A DNA stretch of 64,000 nucleotides. Source: Bacteroidales bacterium (GTDB lineage: Bacteria > Bacteroidota > Bacteroidia > Bacteroidales > VadinHA17). The position numbers and the translations under genes are program-made. The notes beneath the pieces were generated by a model, which saw nothing but the letters and a program-made list of their open reading frames with translations, did not search any database and was not told the DNA's origin. The stretch covers positions 62,001 to 126,000 of the forward strand of contig PLLO01000003.1 of the NCBI GenBank assembly GCA_003142255.1, in the 5' to 3' direction. Position 1 is the first letter of the stretch; the number at the start of each line of letters is the position of its first letter. Shown here in pieces: positions 41,904 to 51,365 of this stretch.

Positions 41904-43963
41904 TTTTCCAGTGTTCTTTCTTTAAGCTTTTTAATGTACTCATAAACCTCAACCTGGGAACGCAATTCCTTTTTACCAGGCTTGACGAAATTATTTGATA
42001 GTGTTGCATCAAGTTTCCTGGCTTTAACGTTATCATCCCACTCAATATCAAAAATATTTTTCAGCTCATTCCTGATCCCCTTATCGAAGACCGGACAGGT
42101 AACTTCAATCCTGTGTTCAATATTTCTGGTCATCAGGTCGGCGGAGGAAATAAATACTTCCTCGCTGCCACCGTTGTGGAAGATCATAAACCTGCTGTGC
42201 TCAAGGAACCGGTCAACTATCCCGATACCCTTTATGTTTTCACTGATATCCTTCAACTCAGGCACCAGAGATATCATACCTCTCACAATGAGTTTAATTG
42301 TTACCCCTGCGGCGCTTGCCTTATAAAGATTATCAATTATCTCTGAATCAGTTATATTATTCAGTTTCAGATAGATGTATGCTTTCTTCCCGGCCTGTGC
42401 ATTCCGGATCTCATTTTCTATCAGGAGGATCATTTTATTCCTCAGCGCAAAGGGTGAAAGAACCAGATGATAGTAATTATCTTTTTTATAATTGACATTA
42501 AAAAAGTTAAAGACCTTATGCACCTCGTTGGTTATCTTAAGATTTGTGGTGAGCAGAAGGTGATCAGTGTAAACCCTGGCAGTATCTTCATTGAAATTGC
42601 CTGTACCGATTGCTGCATATCGCTGCGTGACATCATTTTTAACCCTCGTAACCAGAAGGAGTTTTGAATGAACTTTCAGGCCTGGAACACCATAAATGAC
42701 TTTAACACCCTCTTCCTGCAGCTTAGTACTCCATAAAATGTTTGCTTCCTCGTCAAACCGTGCCTGCAGCTCCACAATGGTAGTGACATTCTTCCCGTTC
42801 CTTACCGCATTCAGCAGGGCGTTAATGACACTTGAGTTGCGCGCCAGCCTGTATAGCGTTATCTGGATGGAGGTTACAAATGGATCTATGGATGCTTCCC
42901 TCAGCAGGTCAATGAAATGATCAAATGAATGATAGGGGAAATGAAGCATGATATCCCTCTTCTTTACTGCCGAGAGAATGCTTTTCCCGGGTTGAATATC
43001 CCTATGGCTTATCGGTACCAGAGGCTCATAGTAAAATTTCTTTTTGCCAAGGTTGGGAAAATGCATGAAATCCTTGAGGTTATGATACCTGTCGGAAGGG
43101 ACAATGACATCATCGGGACCAAAATTCAGTTTCTTTGTGAGGATTTTAAGCAGGTCGTCCGGCATTTTTCTGTCGTAAATAAACCTTACCGGAGAACCCC
43201 ATTTCCTCTGGTGAAGGCTTCGGGAGAGCTTATCGATATAGCTTTCAGATATATCGTCTATTATCTCAAGTTCGGCATCCTTGGTAAGCTTGATGGAATA
43301 AGAAAAGCACTCATCAAAATCGAACAGGAAGAAAATATCTTTTAACCCGTACCTGATAACATCGTCGAGATAGATTATATATTTATCATCTCCGGATTCC
43401 GGCAGAATTATAAAGCGGGGGAGGACACCTGCCGGTATTTCAAGAAGCGCATACCGTTTCTTTTCAGGCTCCTTCTTTTTATTGAGAATTATCGCCAGGT
43501 AAATTGCATCATCAGTGAGATTAGGTAATTCAGCATCTTTTTCAATCAGGTATGGCATCAGCCTGGTCCTGACTTCGGTGAGGAAAAAATTCTTTACGAA
43601 ATCCGACTGCACCGGGTTAAGCTGTTTCTCATTGAAAAAGTGAATTTTATGCTTATCGAGTTCCTGGGTCAGTGATAAATTTATTTTTTCAAATTTCGTG
43701 TTCTGTGCCAGAACTATCTCCTGGATCTTTTTAAGAGTGACTTTGGGATTATATCCCAGTACATTCTTTGATTTGGACCCGAACTGGGAAAGCCTCTTCA
43801 AAGTTGCCACCCTGACACGGAAATACTCGTCGAGGTTATTTGAATAAATACCGAGGAATTTAAAGCGTTCAACAAGTGGAACTTCCTTGTTCTCTGCTTC
43901 CTGCAGAACCCGTTCATTGAACGAAAGCCAGCTTATTTCCTTTGGAATAAAAATCTTGCTCAT
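41900..43963 (-). CDS. ppk1: Polyphosphate kinase 1
   Basis: SWLSFNERVLQEA, FPYHSFDHFIDLLREAS, KVHSKLLLVTR, GTGNFNEDTARVYTDHLLLT, FHNGGSEEVFISSADLMTRNIEHRIEV. Confidence 0.97.
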   Translation of the reverse strand: MSKIFIPKEISWLSFNERVLQEAENKEVPLVERFKFLGIYSNNLDEYFRVRVATLKRLSQFGSKSKNVLGYNPKVTLKKIQEIVLAQNTKFEKINLSLTQELDKHKIHFFNEKQLNPVQSDFVKNFFLTEVRTRLMPYLIEKDAELPNLTDDAIYLAIILNKKKEPEKKRYALLEIPAGVLPRFIILPESGDDKYIIYLDDVIRYGLKDIFFLFDFDECFSYSIKLTKDAELEIIDDISESYIDKLSRSLHQRKWGSPVRFIYDRKMPDDLLKILTKKLNFGPDDVIVPSDRYHNLKDFMHFPNLGKKKFYYEPLVPISHRDIQPGKSILSAVKKRDIMLHFPYHSFDHFIDLLREASIDPFVTSIQITLYRLARNSSVINALLNAVRNGKNVTTIVELQARFDEEANILWSTKLQEEGVKVIYGVPGLKVHSKLLLVTRVKNDVTQRYAAIGTGNFNEDTARVYTDHLLLTTNLKITNEVHKVFNFFNVNYKKDNYYHLVLSPFALRNKMILLIENEIRNAQAGKKAYIYLKLNNITDSEIIDNLYKASAAGVTIKLIVRGMISLVPELKDISENIKGIGIVDRFLEHSRFMIFHNGGSEEVFISSADLMTRNIEHRIEVTCPVFDKGIRNELKNIFDIEWDDNVKARKLDATLSNNFVKPGKKELRSQVEVYEYIKKLKERTLEK

Positions 43964-43965
43964 AA

Positions 43966-44457
43966 TTATTTTTCTGGTTTAAGAAAATACTCTTCCTTAC
44001 CTGAATCCAACTTGACTCCCGACCATGTATCGGTTTTGAATGATATGCAGACCACGCTTGTCTTTGTTAGGAACTCGCAGCCGCTTGTCGAAAGTCTGTC
44101 AGGCATTTCGGTAAAAGCCGGATTATGTCCGAAGAGAGTAATGGTGTTGATATGATCATCAAGCCGGCCGATAATTTCAAATAGATTCTTTATTCCGGCT
44201 TTAAAATACAGATTACTGTTTATCACTATATTATCATAGGAAATACCAAATTCAGATGCAAAGACGAAAGCTGTTTCAAGTGCCCTGAAAGCCGGGCTCG
44301 TAATAATTAACCCCGGGTCGCTTTCCTTATCACTGAACATTCTTGCCATCTCCCGTGAAATAACTTTACCTTTTATCGTCAAAGACCTTTCAAAATCACT
44401 GATTCCTTCTGAATGCTCTTCAGCTCTTCCATGACGTACAAAAATTATTTTTTTCAT
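43966..44457 (-). CDS. sixA: SixA-type histidine phosphatase
   Basis: IIFVRHGRAE RHG motif, LFGHNPAF. Confidence 0.92.
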   Translation of the reverse strand: MKKIIFVRHGRAEEHSEGISDFERSLTIKGKVISREMARMFSDKESDPGLIITSPAFRALETAFVFASEFGISYDNIVINSNLYFKAGIKNLFEIIGRLDDHINTITLFGHNPAFTEMPDRLSTSGCEFLTKTSVVCISFKTDTWSGVKLDSGKEEYFLKPEK

Positions 44458-44487
44458 ACTGCTGGGATCTGATTATTAAAATTCATA

Positions 44488-45525
44488 TTAAATGCCAAAG
44501 CTTGTTCCCATGCTTTTAGCCTGCAGCACAAGTGGGTTATCGGGTTCGACGAGCTTAAGCTTACCGGAAACATCGGCAAGCGGTACAGAGACAATCTCAT
44601 CATTCTTCAGGGCCACCATCTTGCCGAAATCTTTATCAGCAATCATGTCGGCAGCTGCGGTGCCATATCTTGTTGCCAGCACCCGGTCCATGGGAGAGGG
44701 GGTGCCTCCGCGCTGGATGTACCCAAGCACGGTTTCCCTTGTCTCCAGCCCGGTCATTTCATTTATCCTGTTGCTGAGATAGTGAGCTACGGATCTATCC
44801 TTTAGCGGGTTACTTACACCTTCTGCAACAACCACAATCGAATAAGGCTTGTTCTCTTCAGCCCTGTGAAGAAGATATTCAGCAATCTTTTCTTCTTTAT
44901 ATGGAATTTCCGGAATGAGAATCACATCGCCGCCGCTGGCTATGCCTGAGTAGAGTGCAATCCATCCTGCATTGTGCCCCATCAGCTCGATAAGCATTAT
45001 CCTTTTATGGGAGTTTGCGGTTGAATGAAGCCTGTCGATAGCTTCAGTTGCAATATTTACTGCCGAACTGAATCCGAAGGTTATATCAGTTCCCCAGACA
45101 TCATTATCTATAGTCTTCGGGATGCCCACTACATTAAGCCCTTCCTGGGAAAGGAGGTGGGCAGTCTTAAGCGTTCCGTTGCCTCCGATACAAACAAGGC
45201 AGTCCAGGCCAAGTTGTTCATAATGTTCACGGATGAGATCGGGTTTTTTAATTTCGTTTTTCTTGCCTGAGCTTTTGAAGGGTTTTTCCCTCGATGTTCC
45301 AAGGATAGTACCGCCGAGCGTCAGAATCCCTGACAGATCTTTTTCAGTCAGTTCGGTGTAATCCTTGTTAATCATCCCGGTAAATCCGTCGCTTATCCCG
45401 ATAAGCGTCATACCGTATTTGACGATTGCCGTTTTGCCAACTCCCCGGATCGCTGCATTGATGCCGGGACAATCACCTCCTGCGGTTAAGATGCCGATTC
45501 TCATCCCGCTGCTTCTCTTGCTCAT
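44488..45525 (-). CDS. pfkA: 6-phosphofructokinase
   Basis: LTAGGDCPGINAAIRG, CIGGNGTLKTA, GIPKTIDNDVWGTD, ELMGHNAGWIAL. Confidence 0.95.
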   Translation of the reverse strand: MSKRSSGMRIGILTAGGDCPGINAAIRGVGKTAIVKYGMTLIGISDGFTGMINKDYTELTEKDLSGILTLGGTILGTSREKPFKSSGKKNEIKKPDLIREHYEQLGLDCLVCIGGNGTLKTAHLLSQEGLNVVGIPKTIDNDVWGTDITFGFSSAVNIATEAIDRLHSTANSHKRIMLIELMGHNAGWIALYSGIASGGDVILIPEIPYKEEKIAEYLLHRAEENKPYSIVVVAEGVSNPLKDRSVAHYLSNRINEMTGLETRETVLGYIQRGGTPSPMDRVLATRYGTAAADMIADKDFGKMVALKNDEIVSVPLADVSGKLKLVEPDNPLVLQAKSMGTSFGI

Positions 45526-45618
45526 AAGACTGTTCTTCTGATAACTAAAGCAAAATTAACTTTTTCAGACGATATTGAAAATAATACTAATTTTATCGTT
45601 ACAAGACTTTTCATTGCT

Positions 45619-46500
45619 ATGGAACTTGACTTTGTGAAACTTAAAGAGATCAAACCAGTCCTCTCGGGATACATAAGGGAGACTCAGGAGCTGTTGAAAC
45701 TGGCTCCAGTACCCGACGAGAAGACTGTTCACGACGTGAGGGTCCTGATGAAAAAATCAAGGGCGGTGATGAAGCTTATTGCCAGCCAGATGGATGAAGA
45801 GTCTTTTAATCGTGAATATTTGACTTTCAGGGAAGTCGGAAGGATTACCCGTTCATGGCGCGAAACTTCAGTTCACAGGAAAACCCTTAAAGAGCTTAAA
45901 AAGGATTACCCTGAAGTTTTTACCCTGCTTGGCGCCAACGAGAAACTGGAATCACTTATGAAGAAGCCTGAAATACCTGAAGAGCCGGCTGTGGGTCTGA
46001 AGGATGATCTCGAAAATATCGATGAGATTCTGAACAAAGCCGGCTTCAGGGTTCGTTTCCGGAATATGAATATTTTTGATCCTAAGATACTCCTTAATGA
46101 GCTTGATAAAACCTACATCTCAGTTGTTGATAAGTACCTGATTTGCAGGAATAACCCCAAACCTGTCAACCTCCATAAATTCCGTAAAAGGGCGAAGGAT
46201 TTTCTTTACCAGCTATTCTTTTTCAGGGCTCTGAACCCGTCTGTTGTCAAGGCTCTTGAAAAGAAGCTTGATTTATTGACACAGAACCTCGGAAAATTCA
46301 ATGACCTCGCTCAGCTGATCGATATTCTGGAATATAAGTATTCAGGGCTTACGGGGCAGCCGGCGCTCGATGAACTGATACTCCTTATCCATGATGAGCA
46401 GGACAGATACCTTTCAAAAGTGTGGCCAACAGCATATAAAGTGTTCTGTCCTGGCCAGAAACTGGTTAACCTCCTGGGATTCAGAATTCTGATGATCTGA
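45619..46500 (+). CDS. CHAD domain-containing protein
   Basis: VHDVRVLMKKSRAVMKLI and LHKFRKRAKDFLYQLFFF...KLDLLTQNLGKFNDLAQL; conserved His/Arg/Lys helices of CHAD. Confidence 0.92.
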   Translation: MELDFVKLKEIKPVLSGYIRETQELLKLAPVPDEKTVHDVRVLMKKSRAVMKLIASQMDEESFNREYLTFREVGRITRSWRETSVHRKTLKELKKDYPEVFTLLGANEKLESLMKKPEIPEEPAVGLKDDLENIDEILNKAGFRVRFRNMNIFDPKILLNELDKTYISVVDKYLICRNNPKPVNLHKFRKRAKDFLYQLFFFRALNPSVVKALEKKLDLLTQNLGKFNDLAQLIDILEYKYSGLTGQPALDELILLIHDEQDRYLSKVWPTAYKVFCPGQKLVNLLGFRILMI

Positions 46501-46579
46501 TCCTCTTCGGGGAATTAATTCTGATCTGATGAGGTTAATTTTAACAGACAGACAATAATTTAAACCGTCTTTTTAAAAA

Positions 46580-47275
46580 TCATCCCCTCCGGCTTATTTC
46601 AAGAAGTGCTTCTTGTTTTACTATTTTTATATCCTTTTCGTTCAGTACAATCAAGCCATCCTTTTCAAACATTTTAAGAAGTTTCACAGTACTTTCTGTT
46701 GAAATTCCTGCAAAATCTGCGAGATCCTTCCGTGAAAGAAGCTGAAATATTTCAGTTTTTTCTTTTTTTAAGCTATCAATGTATAACAAGGCGTCTGCCA
46801 TCCTGCCATTCATCTGCTTGTACATGAGATTACGGACTGAGTTAATCAGATTAGTGTTTTGTTCGCAATACCTTTTGATAATATTGAATCCGAACATTCC
46901 GTTTTGTTTGACCACTTTTGCGATAGCTTCCTTTTCGACCAGGAATGCATGGCAGTCGGTTAGGGCGACTGTGGAATAATTAAAAGTATTTTCAGAAAAC
47001 ACAGCTGAAAGTCCTAAAAACTCACCAGGTTTTATAATCCGAAGATTGTAGTTCTTATTACCACTACCCTCAAGATATTGTTTTGCATAACCATCTATAA
47101 TAAACAAAACATACGAGGCAAAAGCTCCCTGCTTGGTCAGGTTATCATCTTTTCGGAAAAGTACCTGAGTTTTGCTTGATCTCACTATTGAAGCCTCTTC
47201 CGGTAATAGCATCTGAAAGCAAGGTGCCTTGATATCACAAATGAAATCCTTATCTGTTTCGAGAATGGTTTTCAT
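46580..47275 (-). CDS. Crp/Fnr family transcriptional regulator
   Basis: cNMP-binding fold and HTH LSRKDLADFAGISTESTVKLLKMFEKDGLI. Confidence 0.9.
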   Translation of the reverse strand: MKTILETDKDFICDIKAPCFQMLLPEEASIVRSSKTQVLFRKDDNLTKQGAFASYVLFIIDGYAKQYLEGSGNKNYNLRIIKPGEFLGLSAVFSENTFNYSTVALTDCHAFLVEKEAIAKVVKQNGMFGFNIIKRYCEQNTNLINSVRNLMYKQMNGRMADALLYIDSLKKEKTEIFQLLSRKDLADFAGISTESTVKLLKMFEKDGLIVLNEKDIKIVKQEALLEISRRG

Positions 47276-47428
47276 GTTTATTGTTTATTTAAACGGTACA
47301 AAGTTAATTTAAATCAACATTAAAGTTGTCCTGAATCAACTGCTTACTTGTTGAGCTTCACTCTCAATTCCTCTTTTTATCAGTCATCGCATAGTATTTT
47401 TGTACCATAAATTAAAATATTAAAAGTC

Positions 47429-47785
47429 ATGTTGTACACTAATTTAAAACACCTCGAATCTATTGCTGATCACAATAAAGCAATCAATGAAAATGAAAAT
47501 GTAATGGTAATCTGCGGAAGGATGGGCCCCATGTGCATACCTGTTTATGGAATAGCCGAGGAGCTTGAAGCTGAATATAAGCATGTAAACTTTTATGATA
47601 TGGAGTTTGACAATCCAATATCAGATGTCATCCGGATATTACCTGAAGTTCGTGGTTTTACTGGAATTCCATTTACAATTTTTTATAAAAATGGGAAAGT
47701 GGTAAAAGCTACTTCCAGTATCCTGACTAAAGATCAGGTAAAATCAATTTTAAACAAGGAATTTTATGTTTCTGTATCCGCTTAA
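47429..47785 (+). CDS. Noncanonical thioredoxin-fold protein
   Basis: VMVICGRMGPMCIPVY and FTGIPFTIFYKNGKVV cis-Pro region. Confidence 0.75.
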   Translation: MLYTNLKHLESIADHNKAINENENVMVICGRMGPMCIPVYGIAEELEAEYKHVNFYDMEFDNPISDVIRILPEVRGFTGIPFTIFYKNGKVVKATSSILTKDQVKSILNKEFYVSVSA

Positions 47786-47816
47786 TAAAACGTTCAACAA
47801 ATAATAACGATTTGAT

Positions 47817-48236
47817 ATGAAAACAACAATTATTATTGCAGGCATCATAATAGCATTTATTGGAGCATTGATCTTACTGGCACGTTCAAGAATGAAGAAT
47901 ATTCCTCTGGTTAACGATAACGAAAATATCCTGACATTAACTGATAAAAATTTTCAGCATCAGACTAAAAACAAGTTGATATTAGTCGATTTCTGGGCAA
48001 GCTGGTGTGCACCATGCAGAATGATGGCGCCCGTTTTAAATGAAGTTGCTGATGAATTGACTGGTAATTCACAGGTAGGAAAGGTAAATATTGAAGAATA
48101 CCAATCACTCGCACAAAAATTCCAGGTAAGAAATATTCCTACATTAGTTCTTTTAAAAAATGGTATAGAAGTCAACCGTTTTGTAGGAATAAAAAATAAA
48201 GAGTTCCTTTTACAACAAATTAATAAGGTTAAATAA
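47817..48236 (+). CDS. Membrane-anchored thioredoxin
   Basis: N-terminal TM, LVDFWASWCAPCRMMAPVL, VRNIPTLVLLKNG. Confidence 0.95.
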   Translation: MKTTIIIAGIIIAFIGALILLARSRMKNIPLVNDNENILTLTDKNFQHQTKNKLILVDFWASWCAPCRMMAPVLNEVADELTGNSQVGKVNIEEYQSLAQKFQVRNIPTLVLLKNGIEVNRFVGIKNKEFLLQQINKVK

Positions 48237-48241
48237 AAGAT

Positions 48242-48424
48242 ATGGCAATCTCGATAAACCCTTCAGCATGTCCGCAAAACCATCGTTGCCCTATAACTCG
48301 CATTTGTCCGGTAGGTGCAATTTCACAGGATGGATACGGTTTACCTGTGATAGACGAAGTAACATGCATTGAATGTGGTAAATGCGCAAAGTATTGCCCA
48401 ATGCATGCTGTCCAAAACAAATAA
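48242..48424 (+). CDS. Small 4Fe-4S ferredoxin-like protein
   Basis: CPQNHRCPITRICPVGAI and CIECGKCAKYCPMHAV. Confidence 0.85.
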   Translation: MAISINPSACPQNHRCPITRICPVGAISQDGYGLPVIDEVTCIECGKCAKYCPMHAVQNK

Positions 48425-48475
48425 TAGAACTACTGAACAATGATATAATTGATAATTAAAACTAAAAACAAAAAA

Positions 48476-48685
48476 ATGAAGATGAAAAAGAACATGGGAA
48501 CAATTGACAAAGCAATCAGGATACTGTTTGCAGTCGTAGTGGTTGTTTTATTTTTAACTCACGTAATTTCAGGTGTTCTGGCAATAGTACTTCTAGCCTT
48601 GTCAGCAATCTTTGTAGTAACAAGCCTTTTGAGTTTTTGCCCGCTTTATCTGCCTTTTGGTCTCAGCACCAGAAAAAAAGAATAA
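48476..48685 (+). CDS. YgaP-like DUF2892 membrane protein
   Basis: MKMKKNMGTIDKAIRILFAVVVVVLF...SLLSFCPLYLPFGLSTRKKE; DUF2892 pattern. Confidence 0.82.
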   Translation: MKMKKNMGTIDKAIRILFAVVVVVLFLTHVISGVLAIVLLALSAIFVVTSLLSFCPLYLPFGLSTRKKE

Positions 48686-48691
48686 AAAAAG

Positions 48692-48713
48692 AAGGCCGGA
48701 ACAAACCGGCCTT
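48692..48713. terminator. Bidirectional intrinsic terminator
   Basis: AAGGCCGG-AACAAA-CCGGCCTT between convergent genes, A/T tracts on both sides. Confidence 0.75.
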
Positions 48714-50477
48714 TTAATTAATCTCGTATTTTTTTCCCTGCGAATTTATTATCCCGATCAGTAATTCCTGAACATCGGCGATACTATCTTCGCTTATTTT
48801 GCATATATAGATATTCCCGACATTCCATTTTTTTATAACTTTTGGAACCAGGCTTTTTCTTACAATCCAAATCTGTGGGATGGAACTATTAAGACATATA
48901 TTTTCAATTGATTCACACCAGCCTTGATCTCCTAATTCAAGAGGTCCGATCTCGTCAATAATTACTGCTTGTTTATCTGATAATCTGATTATGCTCAATA
49001 TTTCATTCCCTTTTGATAATCCATCAGGGTCAAAATAATAATGGCCATATTTTAACCAGTCATTATTTTGAGTCTTTCTGCATAATACGACTTTTTGTTT
49101 TGTTTCGATATCAAACAGATCGAAGCCGGTGCGATCACCATCTTCCTGTAATCCTAAAGAGAGAAATCCTCCTATTTTAAAATCCTGATTTTGAAGCTTA
49201 TCTATTATCCTTTTTGCATATGTTGTTTTACCCTCATGTAACTCACCTGTAATAATAACTATTTGAGGTTTTGATAAATGTTCTTTTTCAAAAATCAACA
49301 GTAAAGTCTCGGCTTGTTTAAATAAATTTAATTTTAAAACCGGTGGCTTGTTGAGCTTTCTTTTTGATTCTGTCAGATGTGAGATAATATCAGGCAGGGC
49401 AGAAAAGGCCAGACTTAATGACTGATAAAGGTCAGCGAATCCCTTTTTGTACAAGACAGACTTAACCAGCGGATTTTTTAATTCAATACTTATTGCAGAA
49501 AAGCCTATTATAATGATAACTGCCCGTGCCACCATTTTTAATCCGGCAATAAACCCGCTAATACTAAATAAATTACCCGATATACCATTCCAAAGAAATG
49601 CAGCCGCCAGCGTGATTACAACAAACTGGATCCACACAGAGAAATTTTTGAAACGATTTAAAGAAGACTTATAGTGATAAATGCAAATGCCGATATAGAG
49701 CACAGGAAAAATAAATAACGGGAATATCTTATTAAAATTTAATAGAATGAGACTGATTATAATAGCGATAAGATTGGTAAACAAATAATAGATAGAATAC
49801 GTTTGTTTTGTTGTATTTGAGAATAGTTGATTGTTTGATTGGAGTTTAATTTCAAAGTCGCCAGGAGAAAGAGACCTGGTATGTTTAAGATAGTTTCTTC
49901 CTGAGATATATCCTGAAATTGCAGCAATGATACCAATAGCTATGTAAATAACTGTAATAATTATTATTAACGGAACAGGGTCCAGATCAGGCAGGTTTAT
50001 CTGTTTGACTAAAAACTTATAAAGAGCAGATATAATTTTTACAAAATCAAAGCCATACAAAATCAATAAACTCAATAATTTATGAAGTAATGCGCTTAGA
50101 ACTGCAAATGCTCCGCCTATCATATAACTCACCAGGTTTCTTCCCAGCAGCAGAATAAAGAGTTCAAGAAGTATCGCCTCAGTCATTATACCAATCATAG
50201 GGCCTAGAATGATTGCGCTTGGTGAGATTGATTTCATCAGTGCACAAATTAGTCCGGCCCTGAGTATAAGACCATTTTCTTTCCAGATCTGAAGAAAAGA
50301 GATTAGCAGGTAGACACTGATAAATGATAAAATTGTTCCGGACAGAGGGATCTTGAGATTATGAAGAAAGCTTCCTAATATTATTTCGATTGATGCCCAG
50401 ATACTGCCAACAACAGAAGCTTTAAGCCATATTGAATTAAGTGGTTTGTAGATTATTGTTTCCATAAATAATATCAA
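48714..50477 (-). CDS. Membrane protein fused to C-terminal THEP1-type NTPase (candidate ECF S/T-like fusion)
   Basis: About 10 N-terminal hydrophobic segments, then VIITGELHEGKTTYAKRIID (Walker A), QAVIIDEIGPLELGDQGW (Walker B) of NTPase_1/THEP1. Confidence 0.75.
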   Translation of the reverse strand: MILFMETIIYKPLNSIWLKASVVGSIWASIEIILGSFLHNLKIPLSGTILSFISVYLLISFLQIWKENGLILRAGLICALMKSISPSAIILGPMIGIMTEAILLELFILLLGRNLVSYMIGGAFAVLSALLHKLLSLLILYGFDFVKIISALYKFLVKQINLPDLDPVPLIIIITVIYIAIGIIAAISGYISGRNYLKHTRSLSPGDFEIKLQSNNQLFSNTTKQTYSIYYLFTNLIAIIISLILLNFNKIFPLFIFPVLYIGICIYHYKSSLNRFKNFSVWIQFVVITLAAAFLWNGISGNLFSISGFIAGLKMVARAVIIIIGFSAISIELKNPLVKSVLYKKGFADLYQSLSLAFSALPDIISHLTESKRKLNKPPVLKLNLFKQAETLLLIFEKEHLSKPQIVIITGELHEGKTTYAKRIIDKLQNQDFKIGGFLSLGLQEDGDRTGFDLFDIETKQKVVLCRKTQNNDWLKYGHYYFDPDGLSKGNEILSIIRLSDKQAVIIDEIGPLELGDQGWCESIENICLNSSIPQIWIVRKSLVPKVIKKWNVGNIYICKISEDSIADVQELLIGIINSQGKKYEIN

Positions 50478-50585
50478 TAATCAGACCGCTTAAATTACTC
50501 TTATTTTTTTGAGTACGATCAAAATAAAAACCTCCGGTAGTTGATTCCCGGAGTCTGAATAAAAAAACTAAGGTATTAGAAATTG

Positions 50586-50969
50586 TCAATTATGACTGCA
50601 GGAATGGCCTTGCTCATGATGAGCCTCATGCTGATGACAGCTACTGCCGCTATCTTCAATTGAGCCTGACAGAAAAAGTTTTACAACTTCTACGGCATCT
50701 CCCGAGCAGCCGCGTATAACTTCTATTCCGCTATTATTAAGGACGTTTATGGCACCTCCACCGATTCCGCCTGCAAGCATTATTGTAACGCCATCTGAAG
50801 CAAGTGCAGATGCTATATCTGACTTACAACCACATCCCTGCGGTGATTCGACACTCTTTATTTCGGCTATTTCATTTTTGTCGGATATTGTAAATACACC
50901 ATACGATTCACAATGGCCAAAATGGTTGTCTATCTGATTCTCTTTTGTTACTGGAACTGCAATTTTCAT
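50586..50969 (-). CDS. NifB/NifX-type dinitrogenase iron-molybdenum cofactor family protein
   Basis: MKIAVPVTKENQIDNHFGHCESYGVFTI...GCGCKSDIASALASDGVTIMLAGGIGGGAINVL; His/Cys tail SSCHQHEAHHEQGHSCSHN. Confidence 0.9.
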   Translation of the reverse strand: MKIAVPVTKENQIDNHFGHCESYGVFTISDKNEIAEIKSVESPQGCGCKSDIASALASDGVTIMLAGGIGGGAINVLNNSGIEVIRGCSGDAVEVVKLFLSGSIEDSGSSCHQHEAHHEQGHSCSHN

Positions 50970-50973
50970 TTTC

Positions 50974-51363
50974 TTATTTTTGAGTAGTTATTACTTTAAA
51001 TTCGGGTTGGTTTGATATTGTTTTCTTTACAAGGCATAATTCTGCAGCATTTACCATTGCTTCGCGATATTTTCCCGGGAAACCGACTGGTAACTGTATG
51101 TCAAGACTAATTGTTTTCGGGACTTTCTTCACTTCATCAAATTCCATGGTCTGAATAATTCTTATATCATCAGTTGCGATTTGTCGTCTGTCGCAGAATG
51201 ATTTAATATAAATACCGGCACATGTCCCGATGGATGCCAGAAACAATTCAAAAGGAGCAGGAGCTGTATTTCCGCCTCCGTTATCAAGTGGCTGATCGGT
51301 CCTGATTATGTGTCCGTTAAGATGTGCGGTAATAACTTTACCGCCGTCAAAAGTTATTTCCAT
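50974..51363 (-). CDS. OsmC family protein
   Basis: GGGNTAPAPFELFLASIGTCAGIYIKSFCDRRQI. Confidence 0.9.
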   Translation of the reverse strand: MEITFDGGKVITAHLNGHIIRTDQPLDNGGGNTAPAPFELFLASIGTCAGIYIKSFCDRRQIATDDIRIIQTMEFDEVKKVPKTISLDIQLPVGFPGKYREAMVNAAELCLVKKTISNQPEFKVITTQK

Positions 51364-51365
51364 TT

